Position numbers and translations under genes: made by a program. A stretch of DNA of 35,598 nt from Actinomycetota bacterium (GTDB lineage: Bacteria; Actinomycetota; Thermoleophilia; RBG-16-64-13), in contig JAAYCW010000110.1 in NCBI GenBank assembly GCA_012729575.1, positions 1 through 35,598 of the forward strand, written 5' to 3'. Below the pieces are notes generated by a model that did not search any database, was not told the DNA's origin, and saw only the letters and a program-made list of their open reading frames with translations. Below, one piece after another: positions 24,078 through 32,423 of this stretch; position 1 is the first letter of the stretch; the number at the start of each line of letters is the position of its first letter.

Positions 24078-24685
24078 CGCGGCAGTACCAAGTCATCCAA
24101 CATGGTGTCCAGATCGGCCTGCATCCGGCTGAGTTGCCCTGCTGGTCCCGTCGCCAGCATGATGACGCCCAGCCCCCCGTGCGTCGCGACGACGATCTCG
24201 TTCTCAGCGCCCCATTCCTTCGACGCCCCTGAGAACAGAGCGACCAAGCCGGGGATATCTCCCGCCACGGTAGTGGCAGCCGCCGGCAGCACCCGGAATG
24301 ACTCGAAATCGGGCTCCAATGTCTCCAGCATCTCAGCCAGAAGCTCGTCGTTCGTGCCGCCGTAATCCTCCACCATAAAGGCTACGTAGACCCCCGAACT
24401 CTGCAACGAGATCGCATCCGGTCCCACGTCCCATACGCCGGACGCCGAATACCAACCATCGGCCGGGGTGACGATTACTCCCTTACCCACCTCGATGGGG
24501 ACCTCCACGTTCGGATCGTTAGGCGCGGCAAGGGCGGCAAGAACGAATACGAGGAACAGCCAACCGAACATCGCGGTTACCACAGTAAGAGGAGCACGCC
24601 AAGATGCCCTCACCCGACCGCTACTCCGGACAGGTTGAGGTTGCGGGCCCCCAACTCGGTAGATGGGTGGGCCGGACTGTTGCAT
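24074..24685 (-). CDS. Uncharacterised N-terminally membrane-anchored protein, possible PsbP/DcrB/LpqN-like extracytoplasmic domain
   Basis: Pro/Arg-rich N-terminus, one TM helix (LTVVTAMFGWLFLVFVLAALAA), ~150 aa soluble domain; ATGA overlap with the PrsW-family gene. Start trimmed to ATG 24685; start uncertain. Confidence 0.65.
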   Translation of the reverse strand: MQQSGPPIYRVGGPQPQPVRSSGRVRASWRAPLTVVTAMFGWLFLVFVLAALAAPNDPNVEVPIEVGKGVIVTPADGWYSASGVWDVGPDAISLQSSGVYVAFMVEDYGGTNDELLAEMLETLEPDFESFRVLPAAATTVAGDIPGLVALFSGASKEWGAENEIVVATHGGLGVIMLATGPAGQLSRMQADLDTMLDDLVLPR

Positions 24686-24820
24686 CTCGACTGGAGCTAC
24701 CTCCTTCGCCGCCTTCCACGGACCACCGCCGGCCAAGTCGTCGTTACCCGGCGCTTCACCAAGGGACCGCGGCCGGACCCGGCCCCGCGAGTAGCTCACA
24801 AACAGTATCTTGAACGGCAA

Positions 24821-24843
24821 CGGCCCGGCAGATAGCCGGGCCG
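24821..24843 (-). terminator. Stem-loop downstream of tRNA-Ala
   Basis: cggcccggc agata gccgggccg, 9-bp perfect stem 27 nt past the tRNA 3' end. Confidence 0.6.
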
Positions 24844-24869
24844 CTCGTGAACCGCCCCCCAAATCCAAG

Positions 24870-24942
24870 TGGAGGTAAGGGGACTCGAACCCCTGGCCTC
24901 AACGCTGCCAGCGTCGCGCTCTCCCAACTGAGCTATACCCCC
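24870..24942 (-). tRNA. tRNA-Ala (anticodon GGC)
   Basis: Cloverleaf read by eye: GGGGGTA acceptor, GCTCAGTTGGGAGAGC D-arm, CGACG CTGGCAG CGTTG anticodon arm, AGGGGTTCGAGTCCCCT T-arm, TACCTCC acceptor; CCA not encoded. Confidence 0.96.
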
Positions 24943-24956
24943 ACGGGCGGCATCGG

Positions 24957-24985
24957 ATTATAGCCGGTGGGACCGACCACTGCAA
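24957..24985 (-). promoter_or_regulatory. Promoter of tRNA-Ala
   Basis: Minus strand TTGCAG - 17 nt - TATAAT, about 14 nt upstream of the tRNA 5' end. Confidence 0.75.
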
Positions 24986-25005
24986 CCGCCCCGTCCGGTT
25001 CGCGG

Positions 25006-25434
25006 TCAACTGACCACCTCTACCGGCGCCTGCTTCCACAGCGTGTCCAGCCGGTAGAATTCCCGAGCCTCCGGGGTGAAGATATGTACAACGAAGTCCA
25101 AGAAGTCGAGGAGGATCCAATCCCCGTCGGACGTGCCCTCCGTACCTCTCGGCAGCAGGCCGGCCTCCTCCTTGAGCTTGAAGCCGATATCCTCGGCGAT
25201 ACGCTTGGTCAACCGAGAATTCCGTCCGGTGCACAACAGCAGGTAGTCCGTATAGGTCACCAGCTCACGCATATCGAGGATCTTGACCTCGTCGGCCTTC
25301 AAGTCCACAGCTATCGTCGCCGCCCGACGCACTCGGTCGTGGATGACTGCCGGGTCGGGCTCGCCGCCGGGATTGCTCGGTCGCACACGTTGCTCCAAGC
25401 TCTTAAGGTCCGGGCTCTTGCCTTGGTTATTCAT
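25006..25434 (-). CDS. rsfS: Ribosome silencing factor RsfS (Iojap/YbeB family)
   Basis: KADEVKILDMRELVTYTDYLLLCTGRNSRLTKRIAEDI, GDWILLDFLDFVVHIFTPEAREFYRLDTLW. Confidence 0.95.
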   Translation of the reverse strand: MNNQGKSPDLKSLEQRVRPSNPGGEPDPAVIHDRVRRAATIAVDLKADEVKILDMRELVTYTDYLLLCTGRNSRLTKRIAEDIGFKLKEEAGLLPRGTEGTSDGDWILLDFLDFVVHIFTPEAREFYRLDTLWKQAPVEVVS

Positions 25435-25455
25435 ATCTATCGTCCATTGTCACTC

Positions 25456-26970
25456 CTACTCCCATTCGATGGTCGACGGAGGCTTACTGGAGATGTCGAG
25501 TGCCACCCGGTTGACTCCAGGCACCTCATTGATAATGCGTTGCGAGATGCGCTCCAGGAGATCGTAGGGCAGCCTGGCCCAATCGGCGGTCATGGCGTCA
25601 TCGGAAGTCACTGCCCGCAGGATGATCGGATAGGCGTATGTGCGCTCGTCGCCCATGACGCCGACACTCCGGATGGCGGCCAGCACCGCGAACGACTGCC
25701 ACAACTGCCGGTACAACCCGGCTCTCCGCACCTCGTCCAGCAAGACGGCATCCGCCTTTCGCAGTATCTCCAGCCTCTCCCGCGTCACCTCGCCCACGAT
25801 GCGTATGGCAAGGCCAGGGCCCGGGAACGGCTGCCGCCACACGATGCTCTCCGGCAACCCCAATTCCTCACCCACCGCCCGCACTTCGTCCTTGAAGAGC
25901 AGACGCAGCGGCTCCACCAGTTCGAAGTCCACGTCGTCGGGCAGGCCCCCCACGTTGTGATGCGACTTGATGACCGCGGCCGAATCCGTGCCCGACTCGA
26001 TGACGTCGGGGTAGATGGTCCCCTGCACCAGGAATCTCGACTTACCCAGCTTGTGAGACTCCTCTTCAAAAGTCCTTATGAACTCCTCACCGATGATCCG
26101 GCGCTTCTGCTCTGGGTCGGTGACCCCGGCCAGCTTGCCGACGAACCGGTCCTGTGCCCGCACGTGCACCAGCGGGACGTGGAAATGCCGTCGGAAGGTG
26201 TCTTCCACCTGTGCCGCCTCGTTCATCCTATTCAGCCCGTGGTCGACGAAGATGCAGGTGAGCTGTTCACCAACCGCTTTATAGACCAGAAGGGCGGCCA
26301 CTGCTGAGTCCACGCCGCCGGAAAGCCCGCATACCACCTGCTCGTCGCCCACCTGCTCCCGTATGCGCTCCACCGCTTCTTCGATTATGGATACCGGTGT
26401 CCAGGTAGGCGGGATGTCGCAAATCGAATACAGGAAGTTCTTAAGGATATCCATGCCAAAGGCCGTATGCCGCACCTCGGGATGGAACTGCACGCCGTAC
26501 AGCCCCAATTCCTGGTTCTCCATCGCCGCCACCGGCATATTGGGGCTGGTTCCTGTCACGGTGAATCCCGTAGGCAACTCCACCACCGAGTCCCCATGAC
26601 TCATCCAACAAGGACTCTCCGGCGGCAGACCGGCGAAAAGACCCTCCGCCCGGCAAACGGTGAGCGTTCTGCCCCCATACTCCGCCTGACCCGCGCGCTC
26701 GACCCGGCCGCCTTTGAGTTTTGCAAGGAGTTGTAGACCGTAACAGATGCCCAGTACGGGGATGCCCAAAGTGAAGATCTCTGGATCCAGCGACGGAGCC
26801 CCGGGCTGGTTGACACTACGCGGACCGCCCGAGAGTATGATCCCGCCCGGCTGCATCGCTTGGATATCGGCGAGGGGCGTGGTGTGTGGGATCAGTTCCG
26901 AGTAGACCCGGCACTCCCGCACTCTCCGGGCGATGAGCTGAGAATACTGGCCGCCAAAATCGACGACCAC
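25456..26970 (-). CDS. guaA: GMP synthase (glutamine-hydrolysing)
   Basis: [49 protein letters not shown]-terminal KPPSTIEWE. Start uncertain; GTG 26970 chosen, no ATG near the expected N-terminus. Confidence 0.95.
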   Translation of the reverse strand: MVVDFGGQYSQLIARRVRECRVYSELIPHTTPLADIQAMQPGGIILSGGPRSVNQPGAPSLDPEIFTLGIPVLGICYGLQLLAKLKGGRVERAGQAEYGGRTLTVCRAEGLFAGLPPESPCWMSHGDSVVELPTGFTVTGTSPNMPVAAMENQELGLYGVQFHPEVRHTAFGMDILKNFLYSICDIPPTWTPVSIIEEAVERIREQVGDEQVVCGLSGGVDSAVAALLVYKAVGEQLTCIFVDHGLNRMNEAAQVEDTFRRHFHVPLVHVRAQDRFVGKLAGVTDPEQKRRIIGEEFIRTFEEESHKLGKSRFLVQGTIYPDVIESGTDSAAVIKSHHNVGGLPDDVDFELVEPLRLLFKDEVRAVGEELGLPESIVWRQPFPGPGLAIRIVGEVTRERLEILRKADAVLLDEVRRAGLYRQLWQSFAVLAAIRSVGVMGDERTYAYPIILRAVTSDDAMTADWARLPYDLLERISQRIINEVPGVNRVALDISSKPPSTIEWE

Positions 26971-26992
26971 TACCTGCTTCGAGGCGTCCAGG

Positions 26993-27943
26993 TTACGCTT
27001 CAGCAGGCACCTCCTCGATCTCCACCAGGTCGAGCAGTCTCTCCATGTCGGCGGGCCAGAAGACGCCGGCGCCGAACCGCATGATGTTCGCCGCCCCGCA
27101 GGCCAGGCCGTAGCGCAGGCATTCGGTGGGGTGATCTCCCTCCAAGAGCCGCACCACGTACCCCCCCACCAACGCATCACCCCAGCCCAGATGGGACACC
27201 ACGTCCACGGGCGGGGTCCTGCCGACCAGGGTGCAGGTCTCATCCCCCGCCTTCAGTTCCGCCACACATCCGTACCGATAGGTTATAACCACCGAGCCGG
27301 CCCCCATCTCCCGCATCTTGCGGGCTGCGTCGATGCGATCCTCCAGGCTGGTGAATTCATAACCGATCACGTTCTCCGCCTCCGCCAACTTCGGGAAGAC
27401 GTAGTCGGCGTGCGCCTTGATACCCCGGCGTAGCGGTTCGCCGTAGGTGTAGAAGCAGGACACCAGCCCCAGCCGACGAGTGTGTTCGATGAGTTCCGCG
27501 TAACAGTCGTCACCCAGACCGGGCGGGACGCTGCCGGCGAACACCACCACGTCCGCAGCCTTGCCCAGGTAGTCCAGCTTATCGTGTAGGAGGCCGAACT
27601 CATCAGGGCTTATCTCCGGCCCCTGCTCGTTGATCTCGGTGACCTGGTTAGAGTTCGGATCCACCACGGCGGTAGAGATGCGCGACTCTCCGGCCACCCT
27701 CACAAAGTCGCACAGGATGCCCTCGTCGTTCAACTCCGAGACGATCTGATCGCCCTTGCGTCCACCGATGAAGCCCGTGGCGATAACCGGACGCCCAAGC
27801 GCCATGGCCGTCCGGGCAACGTTGATGCCCTTGCCCCCCGGTAACATGACCGTGTCCGTCGCCCTGTGCCTGAACCCGGCCTGAAAGTTCGGCACGATGA
27901 GGGTGCGGTCGAGGGCCGGATTGAGAGTTACCGTCAGTATCAT
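26993..27943 (-). CDS. PfkB-family hexose kinase (1-phosphofructokinase/tagatose-6-phosphate kinase-like)
   Basis: [59 protein letters not shown] in place of the usual GAGD(S/A) motif. Confidence 0.9.
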   Translation of the reverse strand: MILTVTLNPALDRTLIVPNFQAGFRHRATDTVMLPGGKGINVARTAMALGRPVIATGFIGGRKGDQIVSELNDEGILCDFVRVAGESRISTAVVDPNSNQVTEINEQGPEISPDEFGLLHDKLDYLGKAADVVVFAGSVPPGLGDDCYAELIEHTRRLGLVSCFYTYGEPLRRGIKAHADYVFPKLAEAENVIGYEFTSLEDRIDAARKMREMGAGSVVITYRYGCVAELKAGDETCTLVGRTPPVDVVSHLGWGDALVGGYVVRLLEGDHPTECLRYGLACGAANIMRFGAGVFWPADMERLLDLVEIEEVPAEA

Positions 27944-27989
27944 CGTCCTATTGATCCTCCACACCGACTGTACATCCGAGCCGGCTCCG

Positions 27990-29231
27990 CTAATTGCCCA
28001 GGCGACGGAACAGATACGTGATCTTGCCGCCGAGGGTCGTCTTCTCGAAGGACTTGTCGGCAACCAAGTCGATGGTCTCCAAGACCTCACCGTCGATCGT
28101 CATAAAGACGTGGCCGAAGACCTCCCCCTGAGAGACCGGGAGGGTCAGGTCCCTATCCACCACGATCGAGGCAGTCACCGAATCGCTCTTGTACAACTCC
28201 AATTCTGTTGGAGTCGCAGTCACCAAGCGCACCACGCTGTCGATCTGGTACGGCACTTCTGCTTCTGCGACCACCGCGCCCTCCTCCAAGAGAGTCACGT
28301 GCCGGTACTGGGCGAAACCGTATTCCATCAGAGTCCGGCTCTCCGTCCAGCATACCTCGGATGCCGGCTGTCCAAGCACGACGCTGATGATCGACACCCC
28401 GTCCAGGGTCCCCGAGCAGACCAAGCATTGTTCCGCCCGAGGCGTGAGACCGGTCTTCACACCCGTTACCCAATCGAACCTGCCCAGGAGGGCATTCGTG
28501 TTCTTGAACACTATGGGCTCGTCGCGCCCGCCCACCGATACCGAATACTCCTCCGTGGAAACCAATCGTTGGAATATGGGGTCCTTCATGGCGTATCGAG
28601 CCACCACGGCCATATCGGCGGCAGTAGAATAGTGGTCTTCGGCATCCAGCCCGTGGGGGTTGGCGAAATGAGTGTCCTTCATCCCCAACTCAGCCGCCTT
28701 CGCGTTCATCTCTTCCACGAAGGCCTCAACGCTTCCAAAGCACGCCTCAGCGAGCGCTACAGCCGCCGAATTGGCACTGCGCACCATCAGCGCGTAGAGC
28801 AGTTGCTCTACCGTGAGAACGTCACCCGTGCGCAACCAGACCTTGGGCTCGTATGTCGCCGCTACTTTTTCGGATATGCGAATGCTCTTGCTAAGGTCCA
28901 TTTGTTCCAGGACTAGGACGGCAGTCATGATCTTGGTGGTCGAAGCCATAGGCCGGCGGACGTACGCATCCCATTCGTAGAGCACCCTGCCCGTCCCCAT
29001 GTTGATAACAATCGCCGACGGTGACGATATCTTCGGAGCGTCGAGTGCGAAACCACCCAGATCGTCGGCGTCGACTGTGAAGCTGACCGACCGCGTCGGC
29101 TTGGTAGGGAGAGCGGTGGTGCTGCTCGATCCCTGAGCCACACCGACCAGGGCCGCGACCGTCACCACAAGTACGGCTAAGAAGACGAGAACCGCCAGCG
29201 GCCGCCCCCGCCGGGCTGAAAGACGCATCAT
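27990..29231 (-). CDS. D-alanyl-D-alanine carboxypeptidase (peptidase S11)
   Basis: STTK (SxxK), SAN, KTG active-site motifs; N-terminal signal/TM; C-terminal PBP5-like domain. Start ATG 29231 or 29228. Confidence 0.95.
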   Translation of the reverse strand: MMRLSARRGRPLAVLVFLAVLVVTVAALVGVAQGSSSTTALPTKPTRSVSFTVDADDLGGFALDAPKISSPSAIVINMGTGRVLYEWDAYVRRPMASTTKIMTAVLVLEQMDLSKSIRISEKVAATYEPKVWLRTGDVLTVEQLLYALMVRSANSAAVALAEACFGSVEAFVEEMNAKAAELGMKDTHFANPHGLDAEDHYSTAADMAVVARYAMKDPIFQRLVSTEEYSVSVGGRDEPIVFKNTNALLGRFDWVTGVKTGLTPRAEQCLVCSGTLDGVSIISVVLGQPASEVCWTESRTLMEYGFAQYRHVTLLEEGAVVAEAEVPYQIDSVVRLVTATPTELELYKSDSVTASIVVDRDLTLPVSQGEVFGHVFMTIDGEVLETIDLVADKSFEKTTLGGKITYLFRRLGN

Positions 29232-29238
29232 GGCTGCG

Positions 29239-29247
29239 AGTATAGCA
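29239..29247 (-). promoter_or_regulatory. Extended -10 (TGCTATACT) of the D,D-carboxypeptidase gene
   Basis: Minus strand CATGCTATACTCGCAGCCATG: 7 nt from the -10 to the start codon. Confidence 0.6.
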
Positions 29248-29305
29248 TGAGGCGGCGCTCGTACCTCTGGACGGTCCACTGCACCGCCGGGACCGAAAAG
29301 CCCGA

Positions 29306-29314
29306 TGCTATACT
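29306..29314 (+). promoter_or_regulatory. Extended -10 (TGCTATACT) of the divergent membrane-protein gene
   Basis: Same ATGCTATACT decamer as the minus-strand element at 29239-29248. Confidence 0.5.
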
Positions 29315-29370
29315 GCGGGCCGGAGAGCTTGCCCAGGGGGTCTGATCAGGGAGGTGCCACAATCGCCGAA

Positions 29371-30120
29371 GTGCTGCGACGCGCATGGAGCCGCCTCACC
29401 CGCAAACAATGGTTGATCGTCTACCCCCTTGCGCTGGCCATCATCCACACCCTGGCTTTTCTTGCCGTCTACGCCTCCGGGGAGGCAAGTATCCGCTGGA
29501 GCGCGTTCTTCACGGCCAACTTCGGGCGTTGGGAGTACATCCGTGATCACTTCGTCGCTGAGTTTTCGTTCGAGTCGGTCCTCGCAGTAGCGGCATTCGC
29601 CGGACTGGCGGTCTGCTTGCTCACGGCCATGATACGCGCGCCGTTCTTCCGAGCCGTCGCCGGCCAGTCCTATCCCAGGGCTCCGCGGGGATGGACCGAG
29701 GCTGGGAACCTCTTTGTCTTCTACCTTTTCTGGTACCTGGTCCTGTGGCTGCTCCCGATGGTGGGGCCGAGGGAAGGCATCCTTGCCCAGGTGGCAGCCG
29801 CGTCCACCTGGGTAGTGGGTATCCTGGTGGTGTTCGCCGACTACGTCATCGTATTCGAAGGGCGGGGGGTGCTTCGCTCTCTGCACAGGAGTCTCCGCCT
29901 TCTGCGGCCCGGCTGGCCGGCCGTAGTCATCATCTTCATCATCGTACAGTTGATATATCTCGGCATCTACAGCCTGTACGGTCTCTATTACCGTGACAAT
30001 GTGCAGGTATTCATCCTTCTGCCCATCAGCCAGCTACTGGTCGAGGCGTTTGTGGCTCTTCTGGCCGACTTGGTCCTGATATTCCTCTACGAGGATCTTC
30101 GCCGACGCCGTCCCAGCTGA
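29371..30120 (+). CDS. Uncharacterised multi-pass membrane protein
   Basis: Several hydrophobic segments and a basic C-terminus. The ORF extends to 29305, but that ATG overlaps a -10-like element; GTG 29371 is a tentative start. Confidence 0.7.
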   Translation: MLRRAWSRLTRKQWLIVYPLALAIIHTLAFLAVYASGEASIRWSAFFTANFGRWEYIRDHFVAEFSFESVLAVAAFAGLAVCLLTAMIRAPFFRAVAGQSYPRAPRGWTEAGNLFVFYLFWYLVLWLLPMVGPREGILAQVAAASTWVVGILVVFADYVIVFEGRGVLRSLHRSLRLLRPGWPAVVIIFIIVQLIYLGIYSLYGLYYRDNVQVFILLPISQLLVEAFVALLADLVLIFLYEDLRRRRPS

Positions 30121-30141
30121 CCGAAGCGCACATCTCCCTTG

Positions 30142-30408
30142 TTAAGGAACGATCAGCACCGTCGGCTGTGTCGTCGATGCGGGCTCAGGGCCGCTCCTCT
30201 CCTCGCTTCCTTGGATGACCCCCCCAAGCACGAGCGCGCTCACAACGGCCACCACAACGATCAGGATGACCACCGGCAGCGCCATGCGGAAGTCCGGCTG
30301 CCTCTGCCGGAACAACGCCTTTGGTGAGTTTATGGCGTCGAAGGCTGTGGAGTCGTCGAAAGCCGTACGCTCCTCAGCATCGATCTCGTTGCGCTCCTCA
30401 TCGACCAC
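30142..30408 (-). CDS. Small single-TM protein of unknown function
   Basis: 88 aa from GTG 30408 (upstream GGAGGG): acidic N-terminus, one TM (MALPVVILIVVVAVVSALVLGGV), short Pro/Thr tail ending TVLIVP; overlaps the pyrF 3' end by 11 nt. Confidence 0.6.
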   Translation of the reverse strand: MVDEERNEIDAEERTAFDDSTAFDAINSPKALFRQRQPDFRMALPVVILIVVVAVVSALVLGGVIQGSEERSGPEPASTTQPTVLIVP

Positions 30409-31306
30409 GGCCTGCGGCCCTCCACAGAGCAGATCGCATCTCTTGAGCCTCGAGCCGCGCGGCATCCAACCAATGGATCCCAGGTCGCTTCCTGTAGGCG
30501 TACAGAATCGCTCTGGCAGAGTTGACGACCGTCCCCGTACCATCTTCGTCGAATAGACCGCTCAGTTCGGTGGCCTTCGCCCCCTGAGCCCCGTAACCCG
30601 GGACTAGAAACGGCACTCCGGCCATCCTCGCTCTCAATTCCGCACCCTGAGCGGGATACGTTGCGCCGATCACGGCACCCACGGACCGGTAACCCCGGCT
30701 CCCCTCGCTCTCCCTCCCCCAATACTCAACCAGACCCGCCACCCGGCGGTAGACCGTCTCGCCTGAGGATAACTCCAGATCCTGAATGTCGGCAGAACCG
30801 GCGTTCGAGGTCTTCACTAAAACAAAGACTCCCTTCCCGGATTCCCGAGTCCGGCGCAAGAACGGCTCGAGCCCATCCGCGCCGAAATAGGGATTCACCG
30901 TGACGGCATCCGCCCCGGCGACATCTAGATGGGCCCGGGCATAGGCTTCGGCCGTGCTCCCGATGTCACCGCGCTTCACGTCGCCGATCACTAGGTATCC
31001 CATGTCTTTGGCCATAGTGACCACATCCTCGTAAAGCGCGTACCCCCGGCTACCGAGAGCCTCGAAGTATGCTATCTGGGGCTTGACGGCCATGGCCTCG
31101 CCGGTGAGGGCGTCCAGCAGGGCTGTGAGGAACTCCCGGTAACACGCCTCATGCATCTCATCGTCCCCGGCGTACTGCGCCCGGGGATGCGCGTCCCTGA
31201 TCTCAGACGGAAGTAGCGCGAAATCAGGATCCAATCCCACCACCACATGGGATTGTTTGCCCTCTATGGCCGCCAGGAGCCGGTCGGCGAAGTTATCTGC
31301 AGTCAA
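30398..31306 (-). CDS. pyrF: Orotidine 5'-phosphate decarboxylase, type 2
   Basis: VVGLDPDFALLP, LVIGDVKRGDIGSTAEAYA, VLVKTSNAGSADIQDL, FLVPGYGAQG; TTG start. Confidence 0.95.
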   Translation of the reverse strand: MTADNFADRLLAAIEGKQSHVVVGLDPDFALLPSEIRDAHPRAQYAGDDEMHEACYREFLTALLDALTGEAMAVKPQIAYFEALGSRGYALYEDVVTMAKDMGYLVIGDVKRGDIGSTAEAYARAHLDVAGADAVTVNPYFGADGLEPFLRRTRESGKGVFVLVKTSNAGSADIQDLELSSGETVYRRVAGLVEYWGRESEGSRGYRSVGAVIGATYPAQGAELRARMAGVPFLVPGYGAQGAKATELSGLFDEDGTGTVVNSARAILYAYRKRPGIHWLDAARLEAQEMRSALWRAAGRGR

Positions 31307-31401
31307 CTTGCCACTCCTCTATATGCTGAACCCCTCGCCCCACACACAGCCACGCGCAGGCGGATCGACCCACCCTGCAACTGCTCCGCTCGACGCGAAA
31401 G

Positions 31402-31428
31402 AGAAGGGCCGCACAAGGCGGCCCTTCT
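31402..31428 (-). terminator. Stem-loop downstream of hup
   Basis: agaagggccgc acaag gcggcccttct, 11-bp perfect stem, followed on the minus strand by CTTTCG. Confidence 0.75.
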
Positions 31429-31451
31429 GACTCACCCGCAAAACAGCAGGA

Positions 31452-31724
31452 TCACTTGACGGCGTTCTTCAGAGCCAACCCCGCACTGAACTTCGGGACC
31501 TTGGTCGCCGCGATCTTGATCTTGGCCTTAGTCTGCGGATTGATGCCCTGCCGCGCGTCACGCTTCTGCACGTAGAACTTGCCGAAACCGGTGAACTGGA
31601 CCTCTTCCCCCTTCTTCAGCGATTCGGTGACCACTTCCACGAATGCATCCACAACTGCGGCTGCGTCTTTCTTAGTCAGGCCACTCTTTGCTGCGAGTTT
31701 GTCCACAAAATCAGCCTTGGTCAC
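31452..31724 (-). CDS. hup: HU-family DNA-binding protein
   Basis: MTKADFVDKLAAKSGLTKKDA..., VQFTGFGKFYVQKRDARQGINPQTKAKIKIAATKVPKFSAG. GTG start, RBS GGAGG. Confidence 0.97.
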   Translation of the reverse strand: MTKADFVDKLAAKSGLTKKDAAAVVDAFVEVVTESLKKGEEVQFTGFGKFYVQKRDARQGINPQTKAKIKIAATKVPKFSAGLALKNAVK

Positions 31725-31823
31725 GACATCCTCCCTTTGTCCGCGAAGTACGCACTTACCTTAGCAACACTACCAAGCCCGCACAAGCGTTTTTTTCGCT
31801 CTACGTAGCGGAATACGCACATT

Positions 31824-32372
31824 TTAACGCGTTGGCGCGATTCCGAGTGCAGACGACGTGAACAGAGGTCGTAGCCGCAGTCCGGCGGCGGCCGCCGCGG
31901 CGCCGCCCCCCTCTTCCCGATCGACCACACAGAACAAATCGTCTACCTTGAGACCCGCCTCGCGCAGAGCATCCGCCGCCTGTATGGCCGCGCCTCCCGA
32001 CGTCACTATGTCTTCAATCAGGGCGATCCTCTCTCCCTGCGAGAATCTGCCCTCTATAAGCTTCTGCGTGCCGTAGTCCTTGGTAAGTTTCCGGACCAAG
32101 AGCAATGGTAAACCAAGTTCCAGCGAAAGACCGGCTCCCAAGACGATCCCGCCCAGTTCCGGCGCCGCCAGGCGGTCGTACTGTGTTCCCCCGGCCAGCT
32201 CATTCCTGATCATGTCGGCCATCTCGTAAACGATCCCCCGGAGCACCCGGGGATCCGTTTCGAAAAGATACTTGTCGAGATAGTACCGACTCCGACGGCC
32301 CGAACGCAGAACGAAATCACCCTCCAGATACGCCGCTTCCAGCAGAGACCTGCCAAGAACCTCTTTGTCCAT
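31824..32372 (-). CDS. pyrE: Orotate phosphoribosyltransferase
   Basis: SRYYLDKYLFETDP, RLAAPELGGIVLGAGLSLELGLPLLLVRK, ALIEDIVTSGGAAIQAADALREAG. ATG 32372 with GGAGG. Confidence 0.94.
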   Translation of the reverse strand: MDKEVLGRSLLEAAYLEGDFVLRSGRRSRYYLDKYLFETDPRVLRGIVYEMADMIRNELAGGTQYDRLAAPELGGIVLGAGLSLELGLPLLLVRKLTKDYGTQKLIEGRFSQGERIALIEDIVTSGGAAIQAADALREAGLKVDDLFCVVDREEGGGAAAAAAGLRLRPLFTSSALGIAPTR

Positions 32373-32423
32373 GTTTCCTCCTCTTCGTCCCCCATCAGGA
32401 CCAAACACAACGCTATCTGATTG

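Noticed and set aside
24967-26307. 446-aa plus-strand ORF
   Set aside because: Antisense to rsfS and guaA, which have clear family motifs; long shadow ORFs are expected in high-GC coding DNA. His/Arg/Gln-rich composition with no recognisable domain.
27897-28916. 339-aa plus-strand ORF antisense to the D,D-carboxypeptidase
   Set aside because: Shadow ORF; the opposite strand has intact SxxK/SxN/KTG motifs.
31790-31822. T7 run plus CTACGTAG palindrome between hup and pyrE as a pyrE terminator
   Set aside because: On the minus strand the run is A7, not U7, and the stem is only 4 bp.
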